Shown here one piece after another: positions 8,600-15,934 of a stretch of DNA of 50,772 bases. Numbering within the stretch: the first letter of the stretch is position 1; every line of letters starts with the position of its first letter. Both the position numbers and the translations under genes were made by a program. A model generated the notes under the pieces. That model had not been told where the DNA came from. It saw only the letters and a list, made by a program, of their open reading frames with translations, and did not search any database. This DNA is from an uncultured Lachnospiraceae bacterium (lineage in GTDB: Bacteria; Bacillota; Clostridia; Lachnospirales; Lachnospiraceae). The stretch spans positions 1-50,772 of the forward strand of contig CAJUOE010000161.1 of the NCBI GenBank assembly GCA_910587895.1, written 5' to 3'.

Positions 8600-8839
8600 T
8601 TACAGATAGCGGAACAGCTCTTTGGCCTCTTCCTTCTTGCTGGTGTCCTGCACTGCCAGAACTTCCACCTTTACATTTTTCGTGCCAAATCCTATCTCAA
8701 TGACGTCTCCGGCCTTCACATCGACCGACGCCTTTGCCACTTTGCCATTTACCGACACCCTTCCCGCGTCGCAGGCCTCATTTGCAACCGTCCTGCGCTT
8801 AATCAGCCGGGATACTTTCAAATATTTATCTAACCTCAT
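8600..8839 (-). CDS. rqcP: S4-domain RNA-binding protein RqcP (YabO/Hsp15 family)
   Basis: 79-residue S4-fold protein. In Bacillus the orthologue joins RqcH on stalled 50S subunits during C-terminal alanine tailing. The S4 motif is near the N-terminus ('MRLDKYLKVSRLIKRRTVANEACDAGRVSVNGKVAKASVDVKAGD'). Two ATGs are adjacent; I chose the second (8839) because homologues start MRLDK and AAAGGAA is better placed. It sits directly downstream of hup, as in Bacillus, and beyond the hup terminator, so expression may depend on readthrough. Confidence 0.92.
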   Translation of the reverse strand: MRLDKYLKVSRLIKRRTVANEACDAGRVSVNGKVAKASVDVKAGDVIEIGFGTKNVKVEVLAVQDTSKKEEAKELFRYL

Positions 8840-8884
8840 CATAGTTCCTTTCTCTCATTGCGCGAACAATTTCCTATCAAGATT

Positions 8885-8913
8885 AAAAAGAGGGCTTTCT
8901 GTAGAAAGCCCTC
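8885..8913 (-). terminator. Rho-independent terminator after hup
   Basis: A perfect 10-bp stem GAGGGCTTTC/GAAAGCCCTC (8890-8899 and 8904-8913) with a 4-nt loop is followed on the minus strand by TTTTT (plus A5 at 8885-8889). It lies 28 nt after the hup stop and before rqcP, probably a partial terminator that lets hup be made in excess. Confidence 0.9.
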
Positions 8914-8941
8914 TCTAAAACGCTCTAACTGGAATCGGCAA

Positions 8942-9214
8942 TTAGTTAATCATATCCTTTAAAGCCTTACCTGCTTTAAATTTCGGAGCCTTGGAAGCAG
9001 GAATGTTCATTTCCTTACCTGTCTGTGGATTTCTTCCGGTTCTTGCAGCTCTCTCAGAAACTTCGAAAGTACCAAATCCAACCAACTGAATCTTCTCGCC
9101 CTTCTTCAACTCTTCAGCTACAACATCTGTGAATGCTTTCAATGCTTTCTCAGCGTCTTTCTTTGATAATTCGGTCTTCTCAGCCATTGCTGCAACAAGT
9201 TCTGCTTTGTTCAT
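8942..9214 (-). CDS. hup: HU family DNA-binding protein
   Basis: Nucleoid-associated, DNA-bending histone-like dimer. The 90 residues are complete: helical N-terminus 'MNKAELVAAMAEKTELSKKDAEKALKAF', the GFGTFEV strand, and the DNA-binding arm 'RAARTGRNPQTGKEMNIPAS' ending in KAPKFKAGKALKDMIN. Its own sigma-A promoter lies upstream and a strong terminator downstream, as expected for an abundant protein. The ribosome-binding site is AGAGGAGG. Confidence 0.97.
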   Translation of the reverse strand: MNKAELVAAMAEKTELSKKDAEKALKAFTDVVAEELKKGEKIQLVGFGTFEVSERAARTGRNPQTGKEMNIPASKAPKFKAGKALKDMIN

Positions 9215-9331
9215 GACATAATTCCTCCTCTGGATTCATTCTTTTTAAATTTAATGTTGCGGTTCAATTTCTATTAAGTAACCGTTCCCAATTTTCGCTT
9301 TAATTACTCCTCAAAATTGCCTACACACATA

Positions 9332-9360
9332 TTTATACTTGTTTTTATACGGTTTGTCAA
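9332..9360 (-). promoter_or_regulatory. Sigma-A promoter of hup
   Basis: TTGACA (9360-9355), a 17-bp spacer and TATAAA (9337-9332) on the minus strand, about 115 nt upstream of the hup start. The long AT-rich 5' leader has no obvious riboswitch. The -35 lies 15 nt after the phosphoglucomutase stop. Confidence 0.85.
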
Positions 9361-9375
9361 GCGAAAATTCATGTT

Positions 9376-11109
9376 CTACAGCATCTTGTCAATCATGCCT
9401 AATACTTCTTTGCCGAGTTTTTCGGATTTATCATCTGCATCCGCAAGAGAGGAGCCTTTCACACCGTAATAGAATTTTACCTTCGGCTCTGTTCCGGACG
9501 GCCTTACGCACACCCATGCGGAATCATTCAGGTCATAATAAAGCACGTTAGAAGATGGAAGCCCGGTCGGAGCCACAGCCCCCGTCTCCATATCCTTAAT
9601 CGTGTCCGTCTTATAGTCTCTCGCAGAAACTACCCGATAGCTGCCAATTTCCGTGGGCGTGTTCTCTCTGAGCGTATTCATAATCTCCTGAATCTTCTCA
9701 AGTCCCTCAATTCCCTTTAAGGTAATCGCCTTCACGTCATCTTTATAGTAGCCGTAACGCTCATACATCGCAATCATGGCATCCCACAACGTCATGTTCT
9801 TTGTCTTATAGTAAGCGGCTGCCTCACACAATGTCATGGAAGCAACAACTGCATCCTTGTCCCTTGCATACGTGCCGGTCAGGCAACCGTAGCTCTCTTC
9901 CATGCCGAACAGGTACGTTCCCTTGCCACTCGTCTCAAACTCGAGAATCTTCTGCCCGATAAACTTGAACCCGGTCAGAACCTCTATGAGGGCAATTCCA
10001 TAATATTCGGCAATTGCATCCGCCATATTTGTGGAAACGATGGATTTTACAAAGGCACCATCTGCCGGAAGGCCGTTCTGTTCTTTCCTCTGGCTGATGA
10101 CATAGTCGCCAATCAGACAGCCGGACATGTTTCCGGTAAGGCTGTGGTATTCCCCGGTCTTAGCATCTTTGACGTATACGCCGAGGCGGTCTGCGTCCGG
10201 GTCTGTAGCAAGAATCAAATCCGCATCTACTTCTTTCCCCAGTTTGAGGCCTAACTGGAACGCCTCTTCGGACTCTGGATTCGGATAGCTGACCGTCGGA
10301 AATTCGCCATCCGGCAATTCCTGTTCCGGCACAACGTAGACATTTTCAAATCCCAGCTCTTTTAAGACACGGCGTACCGGAATATTTCCGGTTCCATGAA
10401 GCGGAGAATAAACAATCTTTAAATCCTTTGCCACCGCGTCAATGCAATCCTGGCGGAGCACCAGGCTCTTGAGTTCGTCGATATAAGGATCGTCAATGTC
10501 CTTTCCGATCGTCACATAAAGCCCGTCTGCAAGCGCTTTGTCCTTATCCATGGTCTTCACTGTGGCGTAATCCGTCACTTTCTTGACCTCATCCATAATG
10601 CCTTTGTCATGAGGCGGGGTAATCTGCGCGCCATCCTCCCAGTATACCTTATAACCGTTGTATTCGGGCGGGTTGTGGCTTGCCGTAATATTAATTCCGG
10701 CGATACAGCCCAATTTACGCACTGCGTAGGAGAGTTCCGGCGTCGGCCGCAAAGATTCAAACACATATGCCTTGATTCCGTTTGCTGCCAGACAGAGCGC
10801 TGCCTCATCTGCAAATTCCGGCGACATCCTTCTGGAGTCGAAAGCGATTGCCACGCCCTTTGCCTGTCCATTGACCGAGGAGATATAATTTGCAAGTCCC
10901 TGCGTTGCCTTGCGCACCGTATAGATATTCATGCGGTTCGTACCTGCACCGATGACGCCGCGCAGACCTGCCGTACCGAACTCCAGGTCCATATAAAAAC
11001 GTTCCTCAATCTCTTTCTCATCATTTGCGATGCCCTTAAGCTCTTCCTTCGTAGCCTCGTCAAAATAGGGGTTGTCCAGCCACTGTTTGTAAAGTTCCTT
11101 GTAATCCAT
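9376..11109 (-). CDS. pgcA: Phospho-sugar mutase (alpha-phosphoglucomutase/phosphomannomutase)
   Basis: Interconverts glucose-1-P and glucose-6-P (possibly mannose phosphates too), feeding UDP-glucose and envelope polysaccharide synthesis. The 577-residue four-domain enzyme shows 'GTAGLRGVIGAGTNRMN' at the N-terminus, the phosphoserine loop 'TASHNPPEYNGYK', metal loop 'DPDADRLGV', sugar-binding 'GMEESYG' and phosphate-binding 'RPSGTEPKVKFYY'. It appears to be monocistronic with its own sigma-A promoter. I see no terminator between it and hup, whose promoter begins right after the stop. The symbol follows the Bacillus orthologue; substrate preference is inferred. Confidence 0.93.
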   Translation of the reverse strand: MDYKELYKQWLDNPYFDEATKEELKGIANDEKEIEERFYMDLEFGTAGLRGVIGAGTNRMNIYTVRKATQGLANYISSVNGQAKGVAIAFDSRRMSPEFADEAALCLAANGIKAYVFESLRPTPELSYAVRKLGCIAGINITASHNPPEYNGYKVYWEDGAQITPPHDKGIMDEVKKVTDYATVKTMDKDKALADGLYVTIGKDIDDPYIDELKSLVLRQDCIDAVAKDLKIVYSPLHGTGNIPVRRVLKELGFENVYVVPEQELPDGEFPTVSYPNPESEEAFQLGLKLGKEVDADLILATDPDADRLGVYVKDAKTGEYHSLTGNMSGCLIGDYVISQRKEQNGLPADGAFVKSIVSTNMADAIAEYYGIALIEVLTGFKFIGQKILEFETSGKGTYLFGMEESYGCLTGTYARDKDAVVASMTLCEAAAYYKTKNMTLWDAMIAMYERYGYYKDDVKAITLKGIEGLEKIQEIMNTLRENTPTEIGSYRVVSARDYKTDTIKDMETGAVAPTGLPSSNVLYYDLNDSAWVCVRPSGTEPKVKFYYGVKGSSLADADDKSEKLGKEVLGMIDKML

Positions 11110-11146
11110 GCTATTCCTCCTTACCTTACGTTTCTTCTATCTTCTT

Positions 11147-11175
11147 ATCATACTTCAAATGCAGAGATTTCACAA
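11147..11175 (-). promoter_or_regulatory. Sigma-A promoter of phosphoglucomutase gene
   Basis: TTGTGA (11175-11170), 17-bp spacer and TATGAT (11152-11147) on the minus strand, with AAGGAGG just before the ATG at 11109. Confidence 0.75.
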
Positions 11176-11314
11176 CCATTTTCCGCACAAAAGATGATTA
11201 TTCGGTAACAATTCAACCACGCCAAAATTATGGGCGAATCATGCTGGCATGAATGCGCACATAATGTCGGCGATGAGGGGCATGGCTGAACGGTTGCATT
11301 ATTTGGCAATTTCA

Positions 11315-12838
11315 TCAACTCCCACTGTTATTTTTATCATGGTCGCTGACATCATGGTCGTCGTGGTTGTCATTCTCCTTTTTGGTATCCGTTTTCTTGT
11401 CGGTGTCCAGATTGCTCGTGTCAATATTCTTATCAATCAGCAGTTTTTTGAGCGCATCCAGCAGCTTGTCCATATCGCTGGTGGTGCTGTTATTGTTGTT
11501 ATTATTGTTGCTGGTGTTATTATTGCTGGTATTGTTATTGCTATTAGTATTATTGCTGTTAGTATTATTGTTGGTGGTGTTTCTGTTATTATTATTGTTA
11601 TTGCCGTTATTATTGTTGGTGTTATTGTTATTATTGTTATTATTGTTACTACTGTTATTGTTATTGCTGTTATTATTGTTGGTATTATTATTCGTGTTAT
11701 TGTTATTATTGCTACTGTTATTGTTATTATTACTGGTATTTTTGTTTTCAGGGGGATTCGCCGTTGAAATCGTGTCTTCCTCCTGCTCCGCCTCCTCAAC
11801 AGTAGTCATTTCAATCTTCAGTTTAGCCGTGGCGGAATTGACAATCAATTTCCTTGTCCACTCCACGTAGCCGTCTGCCTTCGCCGTCAAATGATGCGTG
11901 CCGTAGCGAACCTGAATTGGCTGATGGAAATCCAGTTGTTCCCCATCGAGGAATACCTCGGCATTTTCTGGAGTAACTGCAAACTCTATCTGGCAAAAAC
12001 TCGGTCCGTCGCCTTTGAGTTCATCGAGGTCTACCTTTGTCTCCTTGTTGGCCTCAACCGTAATTTCCCGGCTGCCGCCATATCCATCATTGGCAACGGC
12101 AAGCAGATATGTTCCTTCTGCCACCTCAACCCGCATCTGCGGTGTAATTTTCTGAGAGAGCAGATTGCCGATCGTAATATAACCGCCAAGAAAAAGCTCT
12201 GTATTTTCCAGCGCCACCACACCATGCCCGGTCATCACCTGGAGCGTGTAAATCTCCTGCCCCACGCCTTTGATACATACGGTATCCTGTTCACTGAGCT
12301 CGGATAATGGAATGGAACTGCCCTCCTGATATGCCAGAAGGTCATCGTCATAATAGTAAATACTGCCGCCGACCGTCAAAGACTGCATTTCCCTGTCCAA
12401 TGTAAAATTATAAAGGTCATCATAAGAAAATGCATCTTTGGCAATTTGTACTGTGGTGAGTTTTTCGCCCTGCTGCTCAATCGTTACCAATTCTCCCACG
12501 GAGAGCTGGCTGGCTGTCAGGTCATGCTCATATTTATCCCTGATATATGTCCCTCCGGTATATTCATAGGGAACCTCCACCGCATTCTGGCAGTTACGCA
12601 GCGTAAGAATCTGACGCTCCAGATCAATCGCCGTGACCGCGTAGATATCCTGCTGCTCCTGCTTTTTGTCCTCAGGCTCCTCCTGTTCTTCATCCTCAGG
12701 TTTCTCCTGTGTCTTTGTCTCCTGCCGGCTGACGTACACGTCGCTCCCGTCCGTCACGCGCTTTTTCCTTTCACCGCATCCTGCTGCAAGAACCACAAGC
12801 AGCACAAGCAGCAAGATACTCATACTTCTCTTTCGCAA
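11315..12838 (-). CDS. Lipoprotein with PEGA domains and a long Asn-rich tail
   Basis: Surface lipoprotein of unknown role. The N-terminal signal ends in a lipobox LAAGC, with lipidated Cys near residue 21. A short acidic/Gln-rich linker and a beta-rich region follow, then two PEGA-like repeats: ~225-275 ('GTYLLAVANDGYGGSREITVEANKET') and ~285-345 ('PENAEVFLDGEQLDFHQPIQVRYGTHHLTAKADGYVEW'). Residues ~365-455 are almost only Asn with Thr/Ser/Gly, encoded by AAT/AAC/ACC-type codons. The tail is charged (Asp/Lys/His). The start codon is TTG at 12838 with AGGAGGG 6 nt before it; a later ATG (Met6) lacks such a site. The stop codon of the upstream repeat-encoded ORF overlaps this ribosome-binding site. 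PEGA domains usually occur in envelope proteins and may bind carbohydrate. Confidence 0.82.
   Translation of the reverse strand: MRKRSMSILLLVLLVVLAAGCGERKKRVTDGSDVYVSRQETKTQEKPEDEEQEEPEDKKQEQQDIYAVTAIDLERQILTLRNCQNAVEVPYEYTGGTYIRDKYEHDLTASQLSVGELVTIEQQGEKLTTVQIAKDAFSYDDLYNFTLDREMQSLTVGGSIYYYDDDLLAYQEGSSIPLSELSEQDTVCIKGVGQEIYTLQVMTGHGVVALENTELFLGGYITIGNLLSQKITPQMRVEVAEGTYLLAVANDGYGGSREITVEANKETKVDLDELKGDGPSFCQIEFAVTPENAEVFLDGEQLDFHQPIQVRYGTHHLTAKADGYVEWTRKLIVNSATAKLKIEMTTVEEAEQEEDTISTANPPENKNTSNNNNNSSNNNNNTNNNTNNNNSNNNNSSNNNNNNNNNTNNNNGNNNNNNRNTTNNNTNSNNTNSNNNTSNNNTSNNNNNNNSTTSDMDKLLDALKKLLIDKNIDTSNLDTDKKTDTKKENDNHDDHDVSDHDKNNSGS
11440..11745 (-). repeat. Low-complexity Asn/Thr/Ser codon tract
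   Basis: About 300 bp built nearly only from AAT, AAC, ACC/ACT and AGT/AGC triplets on the coding strand. All units are in frame, so slippage would change length without breaking the lipoprotein. The complementary strand gives an open reading frame of Val/Ile/Leu repeats that I treat as a shadow. Confidence 0.85.
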
Positions 12839-12849
12839 TCTAATCCCTC

Positions 12850-12924
12850 CTAATATTGTATCGGCACGCGACGCAAAGCGTCACCTGCCAAATCGTCGAA
12901 AGGCATTCCAAAAATGCTCCGCAT
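12850..12924 (-). CDS. Repeat-encoded 24-codon small ORF upstream of PEGA lipoprotein
   Basis: A tiny frame starting ATG at 12924 with AGGAGAAAGG just upstream, reading MRSIFGMPFDDLAG... and ending ...RRVPIQY. It matches the frame at 15828-15920 (MRSISGMPSDDLAG...RRVPLPY). Its TAG stop (12852-12850) is part of the AGGAGGG that serves the lipoprotein TTG start, so the layout suits translational coupling. Several of the base differences between copies are silent, but others change residues, and both hairpins are kept. I cannot tell whether the peptide itself matters or is a by-product of RNA structure. Confidence 0.45.
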   Translation of the reverse strand: MRSIFGMPFDDLAGDALRRVPIQY

Positions 12925-12956
12925 TTGCCTTTCTCCTCACATTTGCCTTTCTCCTA
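12850..12956 (-). repeat. Structured intergenic repeat element, copy B
   Basis: Runs from the stop codon of the CotS-like kinase to the lipoprotein ribosome-binding site. On the transcript, hairpin 1 pairs GAAAGGC with GCCTTTC around an inner AAATGC/GCATTT stem with loop GGA. Hairpin 2 pairs GGCA-G-GTGACGC with GCGTCGC-G-TGCC around loop TTT. The 5' end carries a tandem duplication of AGGAGAAAGGCAAATG. Compare copy A at 15808-15934. Confidence 0.8.
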
Positions 12957-13955
12957 ATATACAGATGCTTCCATAAGGTGCAGAAAGCTTTCCCTGGCTT
13001 CGTTCTGTAAAATAAACTTTTCCAATTTCTCCAAATTTCTTCCGCAAACCCATGCTTTGCTGCTATTGAAATAATGATTCGCAATCTTCCAGAATTTCTC
13101 CGGATAAGCAAGGCGGATATAAAGCTGTGCCATCTCCGGATGGCCCAGTGTCCTGATATCATTATATGCTTTTAACATATCCATGCCAAGCCCCATATTC
13201 CAATTATGCTTTTCCAGAATTTTACGCATAAAATTCCCCAAATCCGCCACCTGCACGTCATAGGAGGCTTTTTCAAAATTCATCACGGCAATCTGCTGAC
13301 GCCAGAAGATCACATTATGCTGGTTGTAATCCCCGTGACAGATGCCGTAAATGCCTTCTCTGTCTGCAACATCATGATTTCGTTCCATAATCTTTTTCTG
13401 AAGGTTGATAACATTCACTGCCTCCCGATAAAACAAATCAAAACTGCGCAGAAATTCCATCTCAAAATCATTCTTCTTTTTACGCGCAGATATATAATTG
13501 CGCACTTTTTTTAATTCTCTTGCATGTCTTTCATTCTCCAAAAGCAGGCTATCATCCTGAACCAGAAGATAATCTGGAACTTCATCCGGAAACGTCCGGA
13601 GCACACTATGTATCTTTGCAAGATGGCGGATAGCCTTTAAGACATCCTCGCGACTCTTGGTATCGCATTCCCTGCCATCGTACCAGTCCCGCACCATGTA
13701 CGCAGTTCCATCTATGTCCCGGGCAAGCGTTTTGTCTTCCTTTGTCCGCACAATGCAGTCCACGCGCCCTTGTCCATGCTCTGCCAAAAACTGCAGCAGC
13801 CGGTAAAGAAAATCTGCCCTGCCCTCCGAACCTCTGTATTCCTTTAAAATTTTCAACCCCATACTGGTGTCACAAATTAATACGCCCCTGCCTTTGGACG
13901 CCTGCTTTACCTCAAACGGATATTGCTCCAGAATCAGATTTTCTCGATTATACAC
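12954..13955 (-). CDS. CotS-family spore-coat kinase-like protein
   Basis: APH/choline-kinase fold protein of the CotS group; members are spore coat proteins in Bacillus and are widespread in sporeformers. About 333 residues. The catalytic loop appears as 'YGICHGDYNQHNVIF', and the usual DFD metal site reads 'MNFEKASYDVQVADLGNFMRKIL', i.e. Asn-Phe-Glu, so activity is uncertain. I chose a GTG start at 13955 because GGTGGAGGGG stands 6 nt before it and the protein then begins 'MYNRENLILEQYPFEVKQ', like relatives. An in-frame ATG at 14009 has no ribosome-binding site. Its TAG stop is shared with the downstream repeat. It follows cca closely, suggesting one transcript. Confidence 0.8.
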   Translation of the reverse strand: MYNRENLILEQYPFEVKQASKGRGVLICDTSMGLKILKEYRGSEGRADFLYRLLQFLAEHGQGRVDCIVRTKEDKTLARDIDGTAYMVRDWYDGRECDTKSREDVLKAIRHLAKIHSVLRTFPDEVPDYLLVQDDSLLLENERHARELKKVRNYISARKKKNDFEMEFLRSFDLFYREAVNVINLQKKIMERNHDVADREGIYGICHGDYNQHNVIFWRQQIAVMNFEKASYDVQVADLGNFMRKILEKHNWNMGLGMDMLKAYNDIRTLGHPEMAQLYIRLAYPEKFWKIANHYFNSSKAWVCGRNLEKLEKFILQNEARESFLHLMEASVY

Positions 13956-14027
13956 ATAAACCCCTCCACCATGATATTCACAAACCCATTTCTTGTGTCT
14001 TTCTATCATATGTGAAGAGGTTACAAT

Positions 14028-15371
14028 CTATTCAGATTTTCGTTTCGTTTTCACCAGATTCTTTAAAATTTCCGGTGTATTGTGCTCTGGGCGTTCCAGC
14101 ACATACCCAAGCAGAAATTGCAGCATTTCCCCAATTTCCCTGCCCGGCTTCATTCCCAGCGCAATCAGATCATTGCCGCCAACAGCAAGATCTCCCACCG
14201 TCAGGCACTCATGCCTGTCCATAATTTCCTGATACATTCGCTCATATGCGCTGATGCTGTCCAGTTTTTCCTTCCTGCGATACGTGTTCTTCGCCATTGT
14301 ATCCGCACGCTGCACTTCAAACAACGCCGGATATTGTTCCAGACCCACGCGATGAATCGCACGGCGAACAGACGCCTCCCGCAATGCCGGTATATAATCG
14401 TGCCACAAAACGAGCGCGCTCACCCGCGCGACCGTATGATTGTCAAATTTCAGCCGGCGCAGAATCTTCCTCGCCATTTCGGCTCCTGCTTCGGCATGTC
14501 CGTAAAAATGGTAAATGCCATTCTCATCCACGTGCTTACAGGCAGGTTTCGCCACATCATGCAGAAACATGGTAAGGCGCAGTATTTTATCCGCCCGGAT
14601 ATTCTGCATGGCAACAATTACATGGTCTCCCACGGGATAACAGTGGTAACGGTTATTCTGCGGCGTCTCCATCATGGCGTCGAATTCTGGAAGAAACACG
14701 CGGCTCATTCCCGTCTCATAGACTGTGCGGATTTCCTCAGGATGCTCAGAGACAAGAAGTTTCACAAGTTCTGCCTGAATCCGCTCCGCGCTGATTCCGG
14801 CAAGATTCGGCGCCAGCCCTGCGATGGCTGCCTTCGTGCCCTCCTCAATGACAAACCCAAGCTGCGCGGCAAACCGCACGGCCCGCATCATGCGCAGGGC
14901 GTCTTCCGTAAACCGCTCCACAGGCTCACCCACACAGCGGATGATTTTACTTTCCATATCATGAATCCCACCAAAAAGGTCGATGAGTCCATCCTCTTCA
15001 TTGTAAGCCATAGCGTTGATGGTAAAATCCCTGCGTTTTAAATCTTCCTCCAGGCTGGAAGTAAAGGTGACCTCCCGCGGATGCCTGCAATCCTCATATT
15101 CTCCGTCAATGCGGTAAGTCGTCACCTCAAACCCCTCTTTGTCCTCCATGACCGTAACCGTTCCATGTTGGATTCCGGTGTCAATCGTCCGTGGAAAGAG
15201 TTCTTTGACCTGAAAAGGGGATGCTGATGTCGTGATATCCCAATCCCCCGGCGTCCGTCCCAAAATGCAGTCCCGCACGCAGCCGCCGACTGCATATGCC
15301 TCATAACCCGCCTGCATTAAGGTATTTATGATAAATTTTACTTTATCCGGCAAAACAATTGTCACTGGCAC
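14028..15371 (-). CDS. cca: CCA tRNA nucleotidyltransferase
   Basis: Adds or repairs the 3' CCA of tRNAs. The 447-residue class II enzyme shows 'AVGGCVRDCILGRTPGDWDITTSASP' with the catalytic DxD (DWD), the 'RRDFTINAMAY' motif, the tRNA-binding region 'EDALRMMRAVRFAAQLGF' and an HD domain 'FLHDVAKPACKH'. The start is GTG: either at 15371 or at 15365, where GTGA overlaps the yqeY stop. Both give the same catalytic protein. Tight overlap with yqeY supports co-translation. Confidence 0.94.
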   Translation of the reverse strand: MPVTIVLPDKVKFIINTLMQAGYEAYAVGGCVRDCILGRTPGDWDITTSASPFQVKELFPRTIDTGIQHGTVTVMEDKEGFEVTTYRIDGEYEDCRHPREVTFTSSLEEDLKRRDFTINAMAYNEEDGLIDLFGGIHDMESKIIRCVGEPVERFTEDALRMMRAVRFAAQLGFVIEEGTKAAIAGLAPNLAGISAERIQAELVKLLVSEHPEEIRTVYETGMSRVFLPEFDAMMETPQNNRYHCYPVGDHVIVAMQNIRADKILRLTMFLHDVAKPACKHVDENGIYHFYGHAEAGAEMARKILRRLKFDNHTVARVSALVLWHDYIPALREASVRRAIHRVGLEQYPALFEVQRADTMAKNTYRRKEKLDSISAYERMYQEIMDRHECLTVGDLAVGGNDLIALGMKPGREIGEMLQFLLGYVLERPEHNTPEILKNLVKTKRKSE

Positions 15372-15799
15372 AGCCCTGCAACCACCTGATTGATTACTTT
15401 GCCGTCCGCCTTGCCCTTGAGTTCTGCCATTACGGCTTTCATTATCTGCCCCTTGTTCTTGGTGGCAACAACATCTGCAAATTTCTCTGTAATGTAAGCC
15501 TCCACTTCCTCCGCAGACATCATTGCGGGCGCATATTCCTGAATCACATCATGCCGGAGCTGATATTCTTCTAACAGGTCTGCGCGCTCTCCCGGACAGG
15601 TGTCAAGCTGCTCTTTCGCTGTCTTCAACTCTTTCAAAATCACACGATCCACGAGAGCCTCCGGAATATCCTCCCTGCATCCCTCGTCAATGGCTGCCTT
15701 TTTCACAGCGGAAACCAGAGCGGAAATCGCATCCTTGCGCCCCTTGTCTTTTGCCTTCATCGCTGCAATCATATCTGCCTGTAACGTTTTAATATCCAT
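15362..15799 (-). CDS. yqeY: GatB/YqeY domain protein
   Basis: Small protein related to the C-terminal tRNA-binding domain of GatB; cellular role not established. Its 145 residues are fully helical in pattern with the family signature 'AMKAKDKGRKDAISALVSAVKKA' and a C-terminal 'GQIMKAVMAELKGKADGKVINQVV'. The ribosome-binding site is AAAGGAAGG. The upstream 130 bp consist of the structured repeat. The stop overlaps the cca start. Confidence 0.92.
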   Translation of the reverse strand: MDIKTLQADMIAAMKAKDKGRKDAISALVSAVKKAAIDEGCREDIPEALVDRVILKELKTAKEQLDTCPGERADLLEEYQLRHDVIQEYAPAMMSAEEVEAYITEKFADVVATKNKGQIMKAVMAELKGKADGKVINQVVAGLCQ

Positions 15800-15807
15800 T
15801 TTAGTTT

Positions 15808-15934
15808 TCCTTCCTTTCTCTTAAATGCTACGCATTTGCCTTCCTCCTATAAGGTAACGGCACGCGTCGCCTTGCGACACCTGCCAAGTCGTCGGAAGGC
15901 ATTCCAGAAATGCTACGCATTTGCCTTCCTCCTA
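15808..15934 (-). repeat. Structured intergenic repeat element, copy A
   Basis: Runs from the NlpC/P60 stop codon (TAG, shared with AGGAGG) toward the yqeY ribosome-binding site. Hairpin 1 pairs GGAAGGC with GCCTTCC around an inner AAATGC/GCATTT stem with loop GTA, burying the GGAGGAAGG ribosome-binding site and the ATG. Hairpin 2 pairs GGCA-G-GTGTCGC with GCGACGC-G-TGCC around loop AAG. The first 28 nt (TATAGGAGGAAGG... to ...GCATTT) recur as a direct repeat at the 3' end (15823-15851). Compared with copy B, one pair in each hairpin is changed on both sides so that pairing is kept. Confidence 0.85.
15828..15920 (-). CDS. Repeat-encoded 30-codon small ORF between NlpC/P60 and yqeY
   Basis: ATG at 15920 follows GGAGGAAGG with good spacing. 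The frame reads MRSISGMPSDDLAG... and stops at TAG 15830-15828, inside the second partial copy of the repeat. The first 24 codons align with the small ORF at 12850-12924. It has no signal peptide or known motif. If translated, ribosomes would open hairpin 1 and run to just before the yqeY ribosome-binding site. Confidence 0.45.
   Translation of the reverse strand: MRSISGMPSDDLAGVARRRVPLPYRRKANA

Noticed and set aside
11249..11870. Two plus-strand frames of Val/Ile or Leu repeats that look like membrane proteins
   Set aside because: They are the complement of the Asn-codon tract of the lipoprotein and have no start signals.
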